A stretch of DNA of 64,000 nt. Origin: Actinomycetospora termitidis (lineage in GTDB: Bacteria > Actinomycetota > Actinomycetes > Mycobacteriales > Pseudonocardiaceae). Below are positions 1 to 8,693 of this stretch, piece by piece. Within the stretch, counting starts at the first letter, position 1. Every line of letters begins with the position of its first letter. Both the position numbers and the translations under genes were made by a program. The stretch spans positions 288,700 through 352,699 of the forward strand of contig NZ_JASVWF010000007.1 of the NCBI RefSeq assembly GCF_030286555.1. Reading direction: 5' to 3'. Below the pieces are notes generated by a model. The model saw only the letters and a list, made by a program, of their open reading frames with translations, searched no databases and had not been told where the DNA came from.

Positions 1-1239
1 GAACCCGCCACCCAGGATGACGATGCCGAAGTAGGTCGACGAGTAGTGCGTGACGACGACGCCGAGCGCCAGCGCCACGACCATGACGGCCTGCGGCACC
101 CGGGACCTGAACCGCCAGACGAGCACGAGCAGCAGCGCCGCGAACAGCACGAACCCGATCTCCTGCTTGGCCAGGCCCGGCATCTGCTGGCCGAAGTTCG
201 GCTGGACGACGAGCAGCGCGGCGCCCAGGAACGCCCACCGCGGCCGGAGGAACCGGCGGCAGAGCGCGTAGACGATCACCGGCGTCGTCGCGAAGACCGC
301 CGGGAACACGACCTTCACGAGGATCTCCGCGGACACCCCGGACAGGGCGTGCAGCTGCGCCGGGAGCACCGTCACGGAGAGCATCGCGCCGTAGGCGTCG
401 CCGGGGCGGAAGGAGTCCCACCAGCCGGCATCGATGGTCTCGAGCATCTTGCGGAACTCGGTCATGACGTCGTAGCCGTAGATCGACTCCGCCCGCAGGC
501 TGAACGACCACAGCACGGCCAGGCCGGCCGCGTAGAGCGTCGCGCCGAGGAACACGTCGTCGGCGCGGCCGGCCACGACGAGCCCGCCGACCAGCGCCAC
601 GAGCACGAGCACCGCACCGGCCACGGCGAGCGACCCGGTGACGACGGTGCCCGCGGCGACCGCTCCCGACGTGGCCGGCCCGGTGCTGTCCGCGGCGTTC
701 AGCCGCAGCGCGCCGAGGAGGGCGACCAGCGGCACGACGGCGGGCGCGAGCAGGTCCCAGCGCCCGAGCAGCCGGGCCCAGCTGTGCCGGCTGAAGGGGT
801 GCACGACGTCCGCGGACTCGAACCGGCGCCGCGTCGCGACGACCACGAGGAGCACCAGGCAGACGAGCTCCAGCGCGACCAGGACCGGCCCGGTGCGCAA
901 CGGTTGCGCCACCCCGACGTACGGCCCGACGGCGTTCAGCCCCAGCCCCGAGATCAGGAGGACGAGCAGCGAGGCGGGCACGGTCAACGGGACCGTCAGC
1001 GCCGTCGGGAGCCGGAGGGCGCGCACGAGGAGGACGCCGGGCAGCGTCAGGACCAGCACGACGAGCACGACCTGGGCCGCCCAGACGCCCCGCACCGGGA
1101 CGAGCGCGGCGAGCGCCGCGAGTCCGGCGGCGGCGAGCACGACGTCCGGGCGGGCGGAGAGCAGGTCGCCCGGCCGCGGCGGTCCCTCGTCGCGGTGGTG
1201 GGCGTTCGGGCGGGGGACGAGGTCGACGAAGGTGGTCAT
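1..1239 (-). CDS. Multi-pass membrane protein (DUF2206-like), 3' end outside window
   Basis: An open frame starts at the ATG at 1239 and runs leftward off the window without a stop, giving at least 413 codons. The N-terminus (MTTFVDLVPRP) is followed by many hydrophobic segments rich in Leu, Val and Ala, separated by Arg-containing loops. A loop around residues 265-290 contains EFRKMLETIDAG and GWWDSFRPGDA, and later there is THYSSTYF. That pattern resembles the large DUF2206/GT-C-like membrane proteins found beside glycosyltransferases, so a role in building or moving a polyprenyl-linked glycan is likely but unproven. The start overlaps the stop of the upstream glycosyltransferase gene by ATGA, so it is the third gene of a leftward operon beginning near 2914. 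Confidence 0.75.
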   Translation of the reverse strand, partial: MTTFVDLVPRPNAHHRDEGPPRPGDLLSARPDVVLAAAGLAALAALVPVRGVWAAQVVLVVLVLTLPGVLLVRALRLPTALTVPLTVPASLLVLLISGLGLNAVGPYVGVAQPLRTGPVLVALELVCLVLLVVVATRRRFESADVVHPFSRHSWARLLGRWDLLAPAVVPLVALLGALRLNAADSTGPATSGAVAAGTVVTGSLAVAGAVLVLVALVGGLVVAGRADDVFLGATLYAAGLAVLWSFSLRAESIYGYDVMTEFRKMLETIDAGWWDSFRPGDAYGAMLSVTVLPAQLHALSGVSAEILVKVVFPAVFATTPVIVYALCRRFLRPRWAFLGAALLVVQPNFGQQMPGLAKQEIGFVLFAALLLVLVWRFRSRVPQAVMVVALALGVVVTHYSSTYFGIVILGGGF

Positions 1240-2435
1240 GACGGGATCCCGACGGTCGGAGGAGCGAGGGGCAGGGGCTCGACGGCGGGCAGGGCGGGCA
1301 CAGCGGGCGCAGCGGACACGACGGCGCGGGGCAGCACCGAGCCCAGCGCGGCGGCCACCCGGTCCGCGGTGCCGTCCCACCCGTGGTGGGCGAGCCAGGC
1401 GGGGGCGCCGGTGCGGTCGGGCGGGTCGTCGAGGGTCGTGCGGATCGCGTGCGCGAGGGCGGTGACGTCGTCGGCGCAGACGACCCCGCCCGGGGCGTCG
1501 GCGACGAGGTGGCGGGCGAGGTTGTCGGGGGCGGCGGTCGTGATCACGGGGAGCCCACAGGCCACGGCCTCGAGGGCGACGATGCCGAAGCCCTCCCGCG
1601 CCGACGGCAGGACGAAGACCCGGGCTGCGGCGACCAGGCGGTAGAGCTCGGCCGGGTCGTCGACATCCGTGTGGACGGTGACGTCGAGACCCTGCTCGGC
1701 CGCCCTCGCCGTCAGGAACCCCTCCTGCGGGCCGCGGCCGATCACGCGGGCGGAGACCCCGCCACCGAGGGCGTCGAGGAGCATGTCCACGCGCTTGTGG
1801 GGGAGGAGCCGGCCGACGGTGACGACGTCCACCGTCGGGACGTCGTCCGTCCCGGCCAGGGCCGCGTCGACGGACGCGAGGTCGACGCCGTTCGGGGCGA
1901 CGACGACCGGGACGCGCACCACCTCCCCGATCCGCAGCGCGGTCTCGGCGGACGCGGCCACGACGAGGTCGGGCAGGCGCATCGTGAACCGCTCGAACGC
2001 CCAGGCGAGGGTGCCGGCGGGGCCGAGGTAGTCGCGCCAGTAGTCGCGGGACCACACCTCGTGCCACGTCACGACCAGCGGCCGGCGGCGCACCTTCGCG
2101 ACCAGCGCCAGCACCGGGAGGTGCAGGTAGGGCATGTGGTCGGCCTCGAGCACATCGAACCGGGCGACCAGCAGGCGCAGGCACCCGAGCGCGAAGGCCA
2201 CCGCCTGCCGAATGGACCGCCGGCCCCCGACGTACATCGCGTGGGGGCGGCAGACGCCGTGGTGGGTGACTCCCTCGTGGCGCCACGTGCCGGCTCCCCA
2301 CCAGCGCATCGTGTGGACGTGCACGTCGAACCGGTCGGTGAGCCGCCGGGTCAGCTCGGCGGTGCGCTGCTCCTTGCCGCCGGCGTGGAAGGGCGCGATC
2401 GCGTCGGTGACGGTCGCGAGCACCGGGCGGGTCAT
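1236..2435 (-). CDS. Family 4-type glycosyltransferase
   Basis: A 399-residue GT-B glycosyltransferase predicted to transfer a sugar from a nucleotide donor in the cytoplasm during repeat-unit assembly. The N-terminus (MTRPVLATVTDAIAPF) continues into a GG-K-E loop typical of the acceptor domain. The C-terminal half has a GRLLPHKRVDMLLDAL strand-loop and the EGFGIVALEAVACG signature, the E-x7-E motif of GT4 enzymes. The frame is open far upstream, but that part is only the shadow of the preceding gene; the ATG at 2435 overlaps that gene's stop by ATGA. The 3' end likewise overlaps the next membrane gene by ATGA, so the three genes are translationally coupled. The sugar specificity cannot be read from sequence. 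Confidence 0.9.
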   Translation of the reverse strand: MTRPVLATVTDAIAPFHAGGKEQRTAELTRRLTDRFDVHVHTMRWWGAGTWRHEGVTHHGVCRPHAMYVGGRRSIRQAVAFALGCLRLLVARFDVLEADHMPYLHLPVLALVAKVRRRPLVVTWHEVWSRDYWRDYLGPAGTLAWAFERFTMRLPDLVVAASAETALRIGEVVRVPVVVAPNGVDLASVDAALAGTDDVPTVDVVTVGRLLPHKRVDMLLDALGGGVSARVIGRGPQEGFLTARAAEQGLDVTVHTDVDDPAELYRLVAAARVFVLPSAREGFGIVALEAVACGLPVITTAAPDNLARHLVADAPGGVVCADDVTALAHAIRTTLDDPPDRTGAPAWLAHHGWDGTADRVAAALGSVLPRAVVSAAPAVPALPAVEPLPLAPPTVGIPS

Positions 2436-2914
2436 CGCGGGGCCACGCAGGCGACGTGGCGGGTGACCGGCTGCGCGACCCCGGCGACTGCGATCGTCAG
2501 CAGGATCCGGGGCTCGGAGCAGGTGACGGTCACCGGGACGGTGCGCGGGCGGCGGGCGCCGGGCGCGACGTCGGTGGTGCCGGTCGCGAGCGTCCGCGGG
2601 CCGGCGCTCGTCGTCTCGCCGATGCTCCAGCGGTACGACGCCGGGTCGGCGCCACCGTTGCCGAGGGTGAAGGTCACGGGCACGACGACGCTCGACCCGA
2701 GCGCCAGCACCGCGGGCAGCGGGGTCGCCGGGTCGGCGAAGACCTCGGTGAACGACTGCGGCGGCGGGGTGAGCCCGAGCCACGTCGTGAGCCGGGCCCC
2801 CGGCGCGCTCTGCACGATGGCGAGCACCAGCAGCAGCCCGGCCAGGGCCGTGCTGACGATCCACACCCGACGTCGTCCCAGCCGCCCACCGGCGACCGCC
2901 CCGTGCACCGCCAC
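2432..2914 (-). CDS. Single-span membrane protein of unknown function
   Basis: A protein of 160 residues if translation starts at the GTG at 2914, which has a GAGGGGG ribosome site six bases upstream. An ATG at 2971 would add 19 residues but has no good ribosome site and lies inside a palindrome. It has a short Gly/Arg-rich cytoplasmic N-terminus, one membrane helix at about residues 17-37 (IVSTALAGLLLVLAIV) and an extracytoplasmic domain of about 120 residues with two Cys. The beta-rich domain contains the phrase VTFTLGNGGADPASY, which suggests an immunoglobulin-like fold. It is the first gene of the leftward operon that continues into the glycosyltransferase. I do not recognise the family; an anchoring or scaffold role in glycan assembly is a guess. 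Confidence 0.7.
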   Translation of the reverse strand: MAVHGAVAGGRLGRRRVWIVSTALAGLLLVLAIVQSAPGARLTTWLGLTPPPQSFTEVFADPATPLPAVLALGSSVVVPVTFTLGNGGADPASYRWSIGETTSAGPRTLATGTTDVAPGARRPRTVPVTVTCSEPRILLTIAVAGVAQPVTRHVACVAPR

Positions 2915-2948
2915 GTCGTCCCCCTCGCGCTGCCTTGCTCCGTCGAGC

Positions 2949-2973
2949 CATTGTTCGGCCGAACGGAGCAATG
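2949..2973. promoter_or_regulatory. Inverted repeat upstream of the leftward glycosyltransferase operon
   Basis: CATTG (2949-2953) and CAATG (2969-2973) flank a perfect 10-base palindrome, TTCGGCCGAA (2954-2963). The element lies 35-60 bases upstream of the GTG at 2914, where an operator would be expected. It is comparatively AT-containing against the local background. Its function is inferred from position only. Confidence 0.4.
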
Positions 2974-3037
2974 CGTTACCGCGAGTGGCTGGATGTCATC
3001 GGACTGTGACGGGCGGACGCTCCCGGTACGTCGGGTG

Positions 3038-3625
3038 TCAGACGAGCGTGCGGCGCGCGGCGCGGCGCACGAACCCGACCGCGCCCACGACCGCCAGCGC
3101 GAGCTCGACCCCGCCGAGCACGAGCGCCCCGACACCGAGGCCGCTCCCGTGGTCGGACAGGCGCGGGTGCAGCGCCCCGCCGCCCTGCGCCCCGGCCACG
3201 ACGACGAGGGCCAGGGTCACCTGCATGCCGAGGGCGGCCGGGAAGGCGAGCCACGGGGTGAATCGCTCGCGTCCGAGGACGAGGTCGACCACGGGCAGGA
3301 GGGTGAGCACCGCGAAGACGACGAGCGTCAGGACGGCAGGTCCGAGGGCCAGGTCGAACGGGGTGGGGGCCGATCCGTCGCCGGTGTGCGCGATCGGCAG
3401 GAAGAGGCCGGCGATACCGAGCAGGCAGAGGACGAAGGCCGTCCACGGGCGGCTCGTCGGGCCGCAGGTCACCAGCCACCAGCGCGCCCGCAGGCGCAGG
3501 CCGCGCGTCCCCGGGACGTCGAACCGCTCCCGCGGGACCCGCTCGAGCGGGGGGAGGGGGACCCGGTTCAGGCCGTGCAGGTCCTCCCACGCGGACTCGT
3601 CCCGAGCGAACTCTCCGGCCGACAT
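3038..3625 (-). CDS. Four-helix membrane protein of unknown function
   Basis: 195 residues from the ATG at 3625, which is preceded by GGGAGG four bases upstream; a GTG seven codons earlier (3646) has no usable spacing. About 60 hydrophilic residues (SAGEFARDESAWEDLHGL) are followed by four predicted membrane helices near residues 62-80, 95-115, 125-145 and 160-180, and a basic C-terminus. The amphipathic head and the four-helix body resemble small actinobacterial proteins of unknown function near envelope genes. It stands alone between the 2914 operon and the SGNH hydrolase and is transcribed leftward. Confidence 0.75.
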   Translation of the reverse strand: MSAGEFARDESAWEDLHGLNRVPLPPLERVPRERFDVPGTRGLRLRARWWLVTCGPTSRPWTAFVLCLLGIAGLFLPIAHTGDGSAPTPFDLALGPAVLTLVVFAVLTLLPVVDLVLGRERFTPWLAFPAALGMQVTLALVVVAGAQGGGALHPRLSDHGSGLGVGALVLGGVELALAVVGAVGFVRRAARRTLV

Positions 3626-3704
3626 GGGCCCTCCCGCCGTGCGCACTCCTGGTTGCGCATCGGCTACCCCGCGTTCACGAAGATCACGCCGAACTCACGG
3701 CTCG

Positions 3705-4466
3705 TCACAGCTGCAGGCGATCCAGGGCGGCCCCGAGCCGCTGGGCGTAGAGGGCGTGGCCGGCGTCGGTCGGGTGCACGTGGTCGGCGCCGATGAGGGG
3801 TCCGCCGTCGTAGGCGCCCGTGAACCAGTTCTCGGCCATCGGGTCGACGAAGGAGGCGCCGGCGGCGCGCGCGGAGTCGGCGAGCGCGTCGCGCGTGGCG
3901 AACGCCTTCTGCGAGGACCCGGCGTTCCAGAACGGCCCGACGACGACGAGCCGCACCCCGGGCAGGCGGGCCTGCAGCGCGCGGTAGAGGTGTGTGGACG
4001 CGGCTCGGATCTGATCCACCGGCGTCCCCATGTCGTTGCGCGAGCCCTCGATGACGACGAGCTCCGGCCGGGCGGCGACCGCGCGCTCGAGCTGCGCCTC
4101 CTCGAAGGGCCTCGACGACCCGGCGTAGACGTAGCCCGTCCCGCCGACGGCCGTGTTGGTCACCGTCCAGTGCCGCTGCGCCGCGACGAGCTGCGTCCAG
4201 TTCGCGGCCCCCTTGCCACCGAACGGCGTGCCCTCGCTGATGCTGTCGCCGAGGACGGCGACCGACCGCGACCCGTCGGACGGGGCCGTGCTCGAGGCGG
4301 CCGGTCCCGAGGCCGCGGCCGGGGCGACACTGCGCGAGACGTCGTGGCCGGTCGTGACGATCGCGACGACGACGATCACGGCGGCCACCGCGGCGGCGAG
4401 CAGGGGCAGGCGACCGTGGCGCAGGCGACGGACGGCACGGCGGAGCCGGCGACGGGGGCGGGACAA
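3705..4466 (-). CDS. Membrane-anchored SGNH/GDSL hydrolase
   Basis: 253 residues from a TTG start at 4466 with GAGGGAG eight bases upstream. A very basic cytoplasmic tail (residues 1-19) precedes one membrane helix (20-38), a Ser/Ala/Pro linker and an SGNH hydrolase domain outside the membrane. The four family blocks are visible: GDSISEG with nucleophile Ser75, the Gly block AVGGTG (106-111), SRND with Asn144, and DHVHP with Asp228 and His231. Such enzymes commonly remove or transfer O-acetyl or acyl groups on glycans, and the position beside the fucose and glycosyltransferase genes fits surface polysaccharide tailoring. The substrate is inferred. Confidence 0.85.
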   Translation of the reverse strand: MSRPRRRLRRAVRRLRHGRLPLLAAAVAAVIVVVAIVTTGHDVSRSVAPAAASGPAASSTAPSDGSRSVAVLGDSISEGTPFGGKGAANWTQLVAAQRHWTVTNTAVGGTGYVYAGSSRPFEEAQLERAVAARPELVVIEGSRNDMGTPVDQIRAASTHLYRALQARLPGVRLVVVGPFWNAGSSQKAFATRDALADSARAAGASFVDPMAENWFTGAYDGGPLIGADHVHPTDAGHALYAQRLGAALDRLQL

Positions 4467-4491
4467 GGAGTGCTCCCTCGGGGACGACGGA

Positions 4492-4509
4492 ACGGGCCGG
4501 GTGGCCCGT
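4492..4509. promoter_or_regulatory. Short hairpin in the 5' region of the SGNH hydrolase gene
   Basis: ACGGGCC and GGCCCGT with a four-base GGGT loop lie 26-43 bases upstream of the TTG start at 4466 in the divergent control region shared with fcl. It may be an operator or a leader hairpin; no poly-T follows on either strand. Confidence 0.3.
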
Positions 4510-4651
4510 CTCGCAGGGAGGATCGCGTCGTTCGTCGCCCTCGTTACGCCGTTCGGCCTAGTGATGAGGCCGGGTGCAGCTGGGCCGGCAGGCTCAGGGT
4601 GAACGGCCGTGCGCGGGCGGTGGCGTGCTCACGAAGTGTGACGCGGTTCGG

Positions 4652-4664
4652 ATGGCCTAGCCAT
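4652..4664. promoter_or_regulatory. Inverted repeat and promoter-like hexamer before fcl
   Basis: ATGGC-CTA-GCCAT is a perfect inverted repeat about 36 bases before the fcl ATG at 4700. Downstream, CTACCTTC near 4688-4695 contains a plausible -10 hexamer (TACCTT) close to the start codon, so a very short leader is possible. These assignments rest on position and base composition. Confidence 0.35.
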
Positions 4665-4699
4665 CGGAGATCCCGCCACGCTCCGCTACCTTCTGCGGC

Positions 4700-5650
4700 A
4701 TGGACGAGCTGGATCGTTCCGCACGCGTGCTGGTGGCCGGGTCGGGTGGCCTGGTGGGGTCGGCGGTGGTGCGGGCGTTGGGGGCGGCGGGGTTCTCGGA
4801 TGTGGTGGGGGCGCGGTCGGCGCAGGTGGATCTGCGGGACGCGGCTGCGGCGCGGGAGTTCGTGACGGCGGCCCGGCCCGACGTGGTGGTGGATGCGGCC
4901 GCGCGGGTGGGTGGGATCGCGGCGAACAACGCGCGGCCGGTGGAGTTCCTGCACGACAACCTGCGGATCCAGGCGAACTTGCTGGACGCGGCGCATGCGG
5001 CGGACGTGTCGCGGGTGTTGTTTCTGGGGTCGTCGTGCATCTACCCGAAGTTCGCCGAGCAGCCGATCCGGGAGGACTCGCTGCTGACGGGGCCGTTGGA
5101 GGCCACGAACGACGCGTACGCGATCGCGAAGATCGCGGGGATCATGGGTGTGCAGTCCTATCGCCGGGAGTACGACCGGCGGTGGATCTCGGCGATGCCG
5201 ACGAACCTGTACGGGCCGGGGGACAACTTCGATCTGGAGTCCTCGCACGTGCTGCCGGCGTTGATCCGGAAGTTCCACGAGGCGCACGTCGCGGGTGATG
5301 CGACGGTGACGGTGTGGGGGACGGGGACGCCGCGGCGGGAGTTCCTGCACGTCGATGATCTGGCGGCGGCGTGTGTGCACTTGTTGGAGGCCTACGACGA
5401 TCCGGCGCCGATCAACGTCGGGACCGGTGAGGACGTGACGATCGCGGAGCTGGCGTCGCTGGTGGCGGCGACCGTGGGGTTCTCCGGGGAGATCGTGTAC
5501 GACACGTCGCGGCCGGACGGGACGCCGCGCAAGGTGCTGGACGTCTCGAAGATCGCCTCGACGGGGTGGAAGCCGCGGATCGGGCTCGCCGAGGGGCTGG
5601 CCTCGACCTATCAATGGTACCTGGAGAACTACGTGGAGGCCGGTCGATGA
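4700..5650 (+). CDS. fcl: GDP-L-fucose synthase (epimerase/reductase)
   Basis: A 316-residue extended short-chain dehydrogenase that converts GDP-4-keto-6-deoxy-D-mannose to GDP-L-fucose with NADPH in the cytoplasm. The Rossmann motif AGSGGLVG has Gly14, Gly17 and Gly20. The family phrase [11 protein letters not shown] is at about 67-77, GSSCIYPK at 110-117, and the catalytic Tyr140 and Lys144 lie in [11 protein letters not shown]. The length is normal for the family. Its stop overlaps the start of gmd by ATGA, so the two pathway enzymes are coupled, although the order is reversed relative to the reactions. The gene uses many G-ending codons (GTG, CTG, GCG, CGG) where neighbours prefer C-ending ones, which hints at a separate origin. 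Confidence 0.95.
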   Translation: MDELDRSARVLVAGSGGLVGSAVVRALGAAGFSDVVGARSAQVDLRDAAAAREFVTAARPDVVVDAAARVGGIAANNARPVEFLHDNLRIQANLLDAAHAADVSRVLFLGSSCIYPKFAEQPIREDSLLTGPLEATNDAYAIAKIAGIMGVQSYRREYDRRWISAMPTNLYGPGDNFDLESSHVLPALIRKFHEAHVAGDATVTVWGTGTPRREFLHVDDLAAACVHLLEAYDDPAPINVGTGEDVTIAELASLVAATVGFSGEIVYDTSRPDGTPRKVLDVSKIASTGWKPRIGLAEGLASTYQWYLENYVEAGR

Positions 5651-6621
5651 AGCGGGCGTTGATCACCGGGATCACCGGGCAGGACGGGTCGTACCTGACC
5701 GAGTTGCTGCTGGGCAAGGGCTACGAGGTCCACGGGATCATCCGCCGGTCGAGCACGTTCAACACCGGCCGGATCGAGCACCTGTATCAGGATCCGCACG
5801 ACCCGGAGCAGCGTCTGGTGCTGCACTACGGGGATCTGACCGACTCCAGCCGTCTGGTGACGTTGATCGAGAAGGTCCGGCCCGACGAGGTCTACCACCT
5901 GGCCGCGCAGTCCCATGTGCGGGTGTCGTTCGACGAGCCGGAGTACACCGGGAACACCACCGGGGTGGGCACCACTCGGCTGCTCGAGGCGATCCGCATG
6001 GTGGGTATCGACACCCGCTACTACCAGGCGTCGTCGTCGGAGATGTTCGGGGCGACCCCGCCGCCGCAGAACGAGGACACCCCGTTCTACCCGCGCAGCC
6101 CCTACGGGGCGGCGAAGGTCTACGGCTATTGGATGGCGCGGAACTACCGTGAGGCGCACGGGATGTTCGCGGTGAACGGGATCCTGTTCAACCACGAGTC
6201 CCCGCGGCGCGGGGAGACGTTCGTGACCCGCAAGATCGCCCGCGCCGCCGCGGCGATCGCGCAGGGCAAGGAGCAGTACGTCTACCTGGGGAACCTGGAC
6301 GCGATCCGGGACTGGGGCTACGCCGCGGAGTACGTCGAGGGCATGTGGCGGATGCTGCAGGCCGAGCAGGGCGATGACTACGTGCTGGCGACCGGGACCG
6401 CGACCACGGTGCGGGAGTGGGTGCAGTACTGCTTCGACCACGTCAACCTGGACTGGGAGAAGCATGTGCGGTTCGACGAGACCTACCTGCGCCCGACCGA
6501 GGTCGACGCCCTGATCGGCGACGCCTCCAAGGCCGAGAAGATCCTGGGCTGGAAGGCGCAGACCATGCCCGACGAGCTCGCCCGGATCATGGTCGAGGCG
6601 GAGCTCACCGGTAGCCGATGA
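5647..6621 (+). CDS. gmd: GDP-mannose 4,6-dehydratase
   Basis: 324 residues from the ATG at 5647. It dehydrates GDP-D-mannose to GDP-4-keto-6-deoxy-D-mannose, the substrate of Fcl. Visible motifs are [11 protein letters not shown] with Gly8, Gly11 and Gly14, the [11 protein letters not shown] loop, SSSEMFG with Glu132, and the catalytic Tyr153 and Lys157 in [23 protein letters not shown], near 182-197, is highly typical of this family. The frame is open upstream, but the start is fixed by the ATGA overlap with fcl. The stop overlaps the flippase start by ATGA, so fcl-gmd-flippase form one rightward operon. The first half shares the unusual G-ending codon use of fcl; the second half drifts to the local pattern. 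Confidence 0.96.
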   Translation: MKRALITGITGQDGSYLTELLLGKGYEVHGIIRRSSTFNTGRIEHLYQDPHDPEQRLVLHYGDLTDSSRLVTLIEKVRPDEVYHLAAQSHVRVSFDEPEYTGNTTGVGTTRLLEAIRMVGIDTRYYQASSSEMFGATPPPQNEDTPFYPRSPYGAAKVYGYWMARNYREAHGMFAVNGILFNHESPRRGETFVTRKIARAAAAIAQGKEQYVYLGNLDAIRDWGYAAEYVEGMWRMLQAEQGDDYVLATGTATTVREWVQYCFDHVNLDWEKHVRFDETYLRPTEVDALIGDASKAEKILGWKAQTMPDELARIMVEAELTGSR

Positions 6622-7898
6622 CCCCCCGTACGTCCGGGGGCGGCGCCCTCTCGCTGCTCCTCGGGCGGATCGGGGGAGTGGCGGGGGCGCTCGTCGTCGG
6701 GCAGCTGGTCCTCGGCGTCACCTACGTCGTCGGGGCCCGCTCCATCTCGCCCGCCACGCTGGGCCTGATCGCGACCTGCGCCGCGATCGGACAGGTCGCG
6801 GCCACCGTGGTCGACGTCGGGCTGATCAACTACCTGGTACGCGAGACCGCGGCCGAGCGGATCGACAGCGCCCGGGCGCGGGCGATCGTCGCCGGGAAGC
6901 GGCCGTGGGCCGCGGGCCTGCTGCTCGTCGTCGGGATCGTCACGAGTGCGCTGCTCGCCCCGGACCCGGCGTCCGCGATCCCGCTGGCCGTCGTCGGGGT
7001 CGTCATGTTCGAGGCGCAGAACGCCAACGGCCTGCTGCGCGCGCAGGAGCGGTTCGCGAAGGCGTCGACCGCGCAGCTCTCCGGCCGGGTCGGGGGCCTC
7101 GTCGTCGCCTTCGTGCTGGCGGTCGCGGGCATCGGCGGTCTCGCCCTCGCCGTCGCGATCCCGGCGTCGTTCCTGCTCGAGTCGGTCGTCGCCCGCGTGT
7201 TCATCGGCCCGGCCGGCGAACGCCGCCGGCCCGTGGGAGAGCTCGTCGGGCACCACCGCGAGTCGTTGGGGTTCGGCCTGGCCAACCTCGCGGCCTCCGC
7301 GCAGCAGCTCGACACCCCGTTGGTGACGGCGGGTGCGGGCGCCTTCCAGTCCGGCCTCTACGCGGCCGGCGGTCGACTGCTCGGGCCGCTGACGTTCCTC
7401 GCGAACTCACTCGGCATGGTGGCCGCACCCTGGCTCGCGCGGGCCGGCGCCGACGACGAGGCCCTCCGCGCCGAGGAACGCCGGGTGCTGCGGGTCGGCG
7501 CGGCGCTGTGCCTGGCCCCGCTCGTCGCCGCGCTGGTCGGGCCGCCGCTCATCCCGTGGCTGCTCGGCGAGGAGTACCGGAGCTCCGGGGGTGTCTTCGC
7601 GATCCTCGCGGTCGGCGCCGCGGTCGTGACCCTGAACCAGCCCTTCGCCGTCATCGCCCAGAACCGCGGCCGGCAGCACGCCGTGGCCGTGGGGATCGCC
7701 GTGGGACTGGCGGTCGGCCTCGTCGCGACCCTCGTGCTGTCGTGGCTCGGCGGCGCGGTGTGGGCGGCCGTGGGGTACGTCGTGAGCCAGGTCGTGATCT
7801 TCGTGCTCCTCGGCCTCGCCGCCCGCCGTGCCCGCCGTGACGGCGTCGGCGGCGTCGCCCCCGTCGGGCCGGTGCCGGAGGGCCCGGAGATCAGCTGA
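6618..7898 (+). CDS. Oligosaccharide flippase family (Wzx-like) membrane protein
   Basis: 426 residues with about a dozen predicted membrane helices, arranged like the MOP-superfamily polysaccharide flippases. The N-terminus [20 protein letters not shown] and the conserved [21 protein letters not shown] region are typical, as is the later [18 protein letters not shown] between helices. It would move undecaprenyl-linked repeat units across the membrane for polymerisation. The ATG overlaps the gmd stop by ATGA. It is the last gene of the fcl operon and ends at a strong hairpin (7910-7953). Its short C-terminal tail ([15 protein letters not shown]) is hydrophilic. Confidence 0.88.
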   Translation: MTPRTSGGGALSLLLGRIGGVAGALVVGQLVLGVTYVVGARSISPATLGLIATCAAIGQVAATVVDVGLINYLVRETAAERIDSARARAIVAGKRPWAAGLLLVVGIVTSALLAPDPASAIPLAVVGVVMFEAQNANGLLRAQERFAKASTAQLSGRVGGLVVAFVLAVAGIGGLALAVAIPASFLLESVVARVFIGPAGERRRPVGELVGHHRESLGFGLANLAASAQQLDTPLVTAGAGAFQSGLYAAGGRLLGPLTFLANSLGMVAAPWLARAGADDEALRAEERRVLRVGAALCLAPLVAALVGPPLIPWLLGEEYRSSGGVFAILAVGAAVVTLNQPFAVIAQNRGRQHAVAVGIAVGLAVGLVATLVLSWLGGAVWAAVGYVVSQVVIFVLLGLAARRARRDGVGGVAPVGPVPEGPEIS

Positions 7899-7909
7899 GT
7901 TCCCGAGGC

Positions 7910-7953
7910 CGACGTGACGCAGGTCCGCGCGCGGCGGACCCTGCGTCACGTCG
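7910..7953. terminator. Bidirectional hairpin terminator between convergent operons
   Basis: CGACGTGACGCAGGTCCGC pairs with GCGGACCCTGCGTCACGTCG (one unpaired base) around a five-base loop, directly after the flippase stop (7898) and before the end of the leftward operon (7986). It has no poly-T tail, as is usual in this group. The right arm runs into GTCGCACTC (7950-7958), a nonamer that recurs at other hairpins in this window. Confidence 0.75.
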
Positions 7954-7985
7954 CACTCGGCGGGGCGTGTCAGGCGGGGCGTGTG

Positions 7986-8693
7986 TCAGGCGGACGCGCT
8001 GTCCGTGGCCGGGCTCCGCCGTCGACGCGGCTTCGTCGCCGGTGTCGCAGGGACCGCCGGCGGCTCCGGCGCGACCTCGACGACCGGGGCCGGCGGCAGG
8101 GCGGCCAGGGGACGGCCCGCGTCGAGCGGCGTGTCCCGACGGGACCCCCCGAGCGCCCAGTTCGGGTCGCGCGGGATGCGGCCCTCCCAGACGACCAGCC
8201 CCAGCAGCCCGATGTCGAGACCACTGAGCATGTCGACCGCGACGGCCAGGTCGCGGGCCCGCACCCGCTTCGTGTCCGCCACCAGCACCGCGCCCGTCGC
8301 CCCGCGTAGGGCGGCCAGCGCCCGTCCGTCGATGGACGGGCGGCGCAGGCTCACGATCTCCCCGGCGACCTCGACGCCCGTCCCGAGCACCCGACCGGTG
8401 AGCGCGTCCGGCTCGGGCGGCGGAGCGTCCGGGGTGGCCTCGACGTGCCGCAGGACATCTCCCGCGAACTCGCCCGCCACGACCATCTCGACCCCGAGGT
8501 CGCACGCCCAGGGCTCGGTCAGCTGGACGACGTGCACCCGGGCCCGGCCCCGGACCGCGCCCGCGTGCAGCCGCGTGAGCAGGGCCGGCACGTCGTCGTC
8601 CGGGCGCAGCAACGAGCGCGGCAGGTCGCGCGGGACGACACCGGCGAGCCGGCGGGCCCGCCGCGGCCACCGCGGTCCGAGGCCGCCGCTCAC
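7986..8693 (-). CDS. Unknown protein resembling a P-loop-less kinase/ParA-like domain
   Basis: 235 residues from a GTG at 8693 that overlaps the stop of the TauD-like gene by GTGA. The central part (about residues 130-170) reads TGAVLVADTKRVRARDLAVA and then GLLGLVVWEGR, closely matching the Walker B to alpha-helix region of Wzz-type tyrosine kinases and ParA-like proteins. No Walker A loop is present, and the N-terminal half has no recognisable motif. The tail is Pro/Ala-rich and ends in KPRRRRSPATDSASA. It is the last gene of the SbnA/Pls-like operon. A non-catalytic partner or regulator is possible. I do not recognise a named family. Confidence 0.7.
   Translation of the reverse strand: MSGGLGPRWPRRARRLAGVVPRDLPRSLLRPDDDVPALLTRLHAGAVRGRARVHVVQLTEPWACDLGVEMVVAGEFAGDVLRHVEATPDAPPPEPDALTGRVLGTGVEVAGEIVSLRRPSIDGRALAALRGATGAVLVADTKRVRARDLAVAVDMLSGLDIGLLGLVVWEGRIPRDPNWALGGSRRDTPLDAGRPLAALPPAPVVEVAPEPPAVPATPATKPRRRRSPATDSASA

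Noticed and set aside
1383..4865. A long open frame (1160 codons) on the plus strand
   Set aside because: It reads as Arg/Gly/Ala/Asp-rich composition with no domain and runs antisense to well-supported genes, including the glycosyltransferase and the SGNH hydrolase. Such shadows are expected at this GC content.
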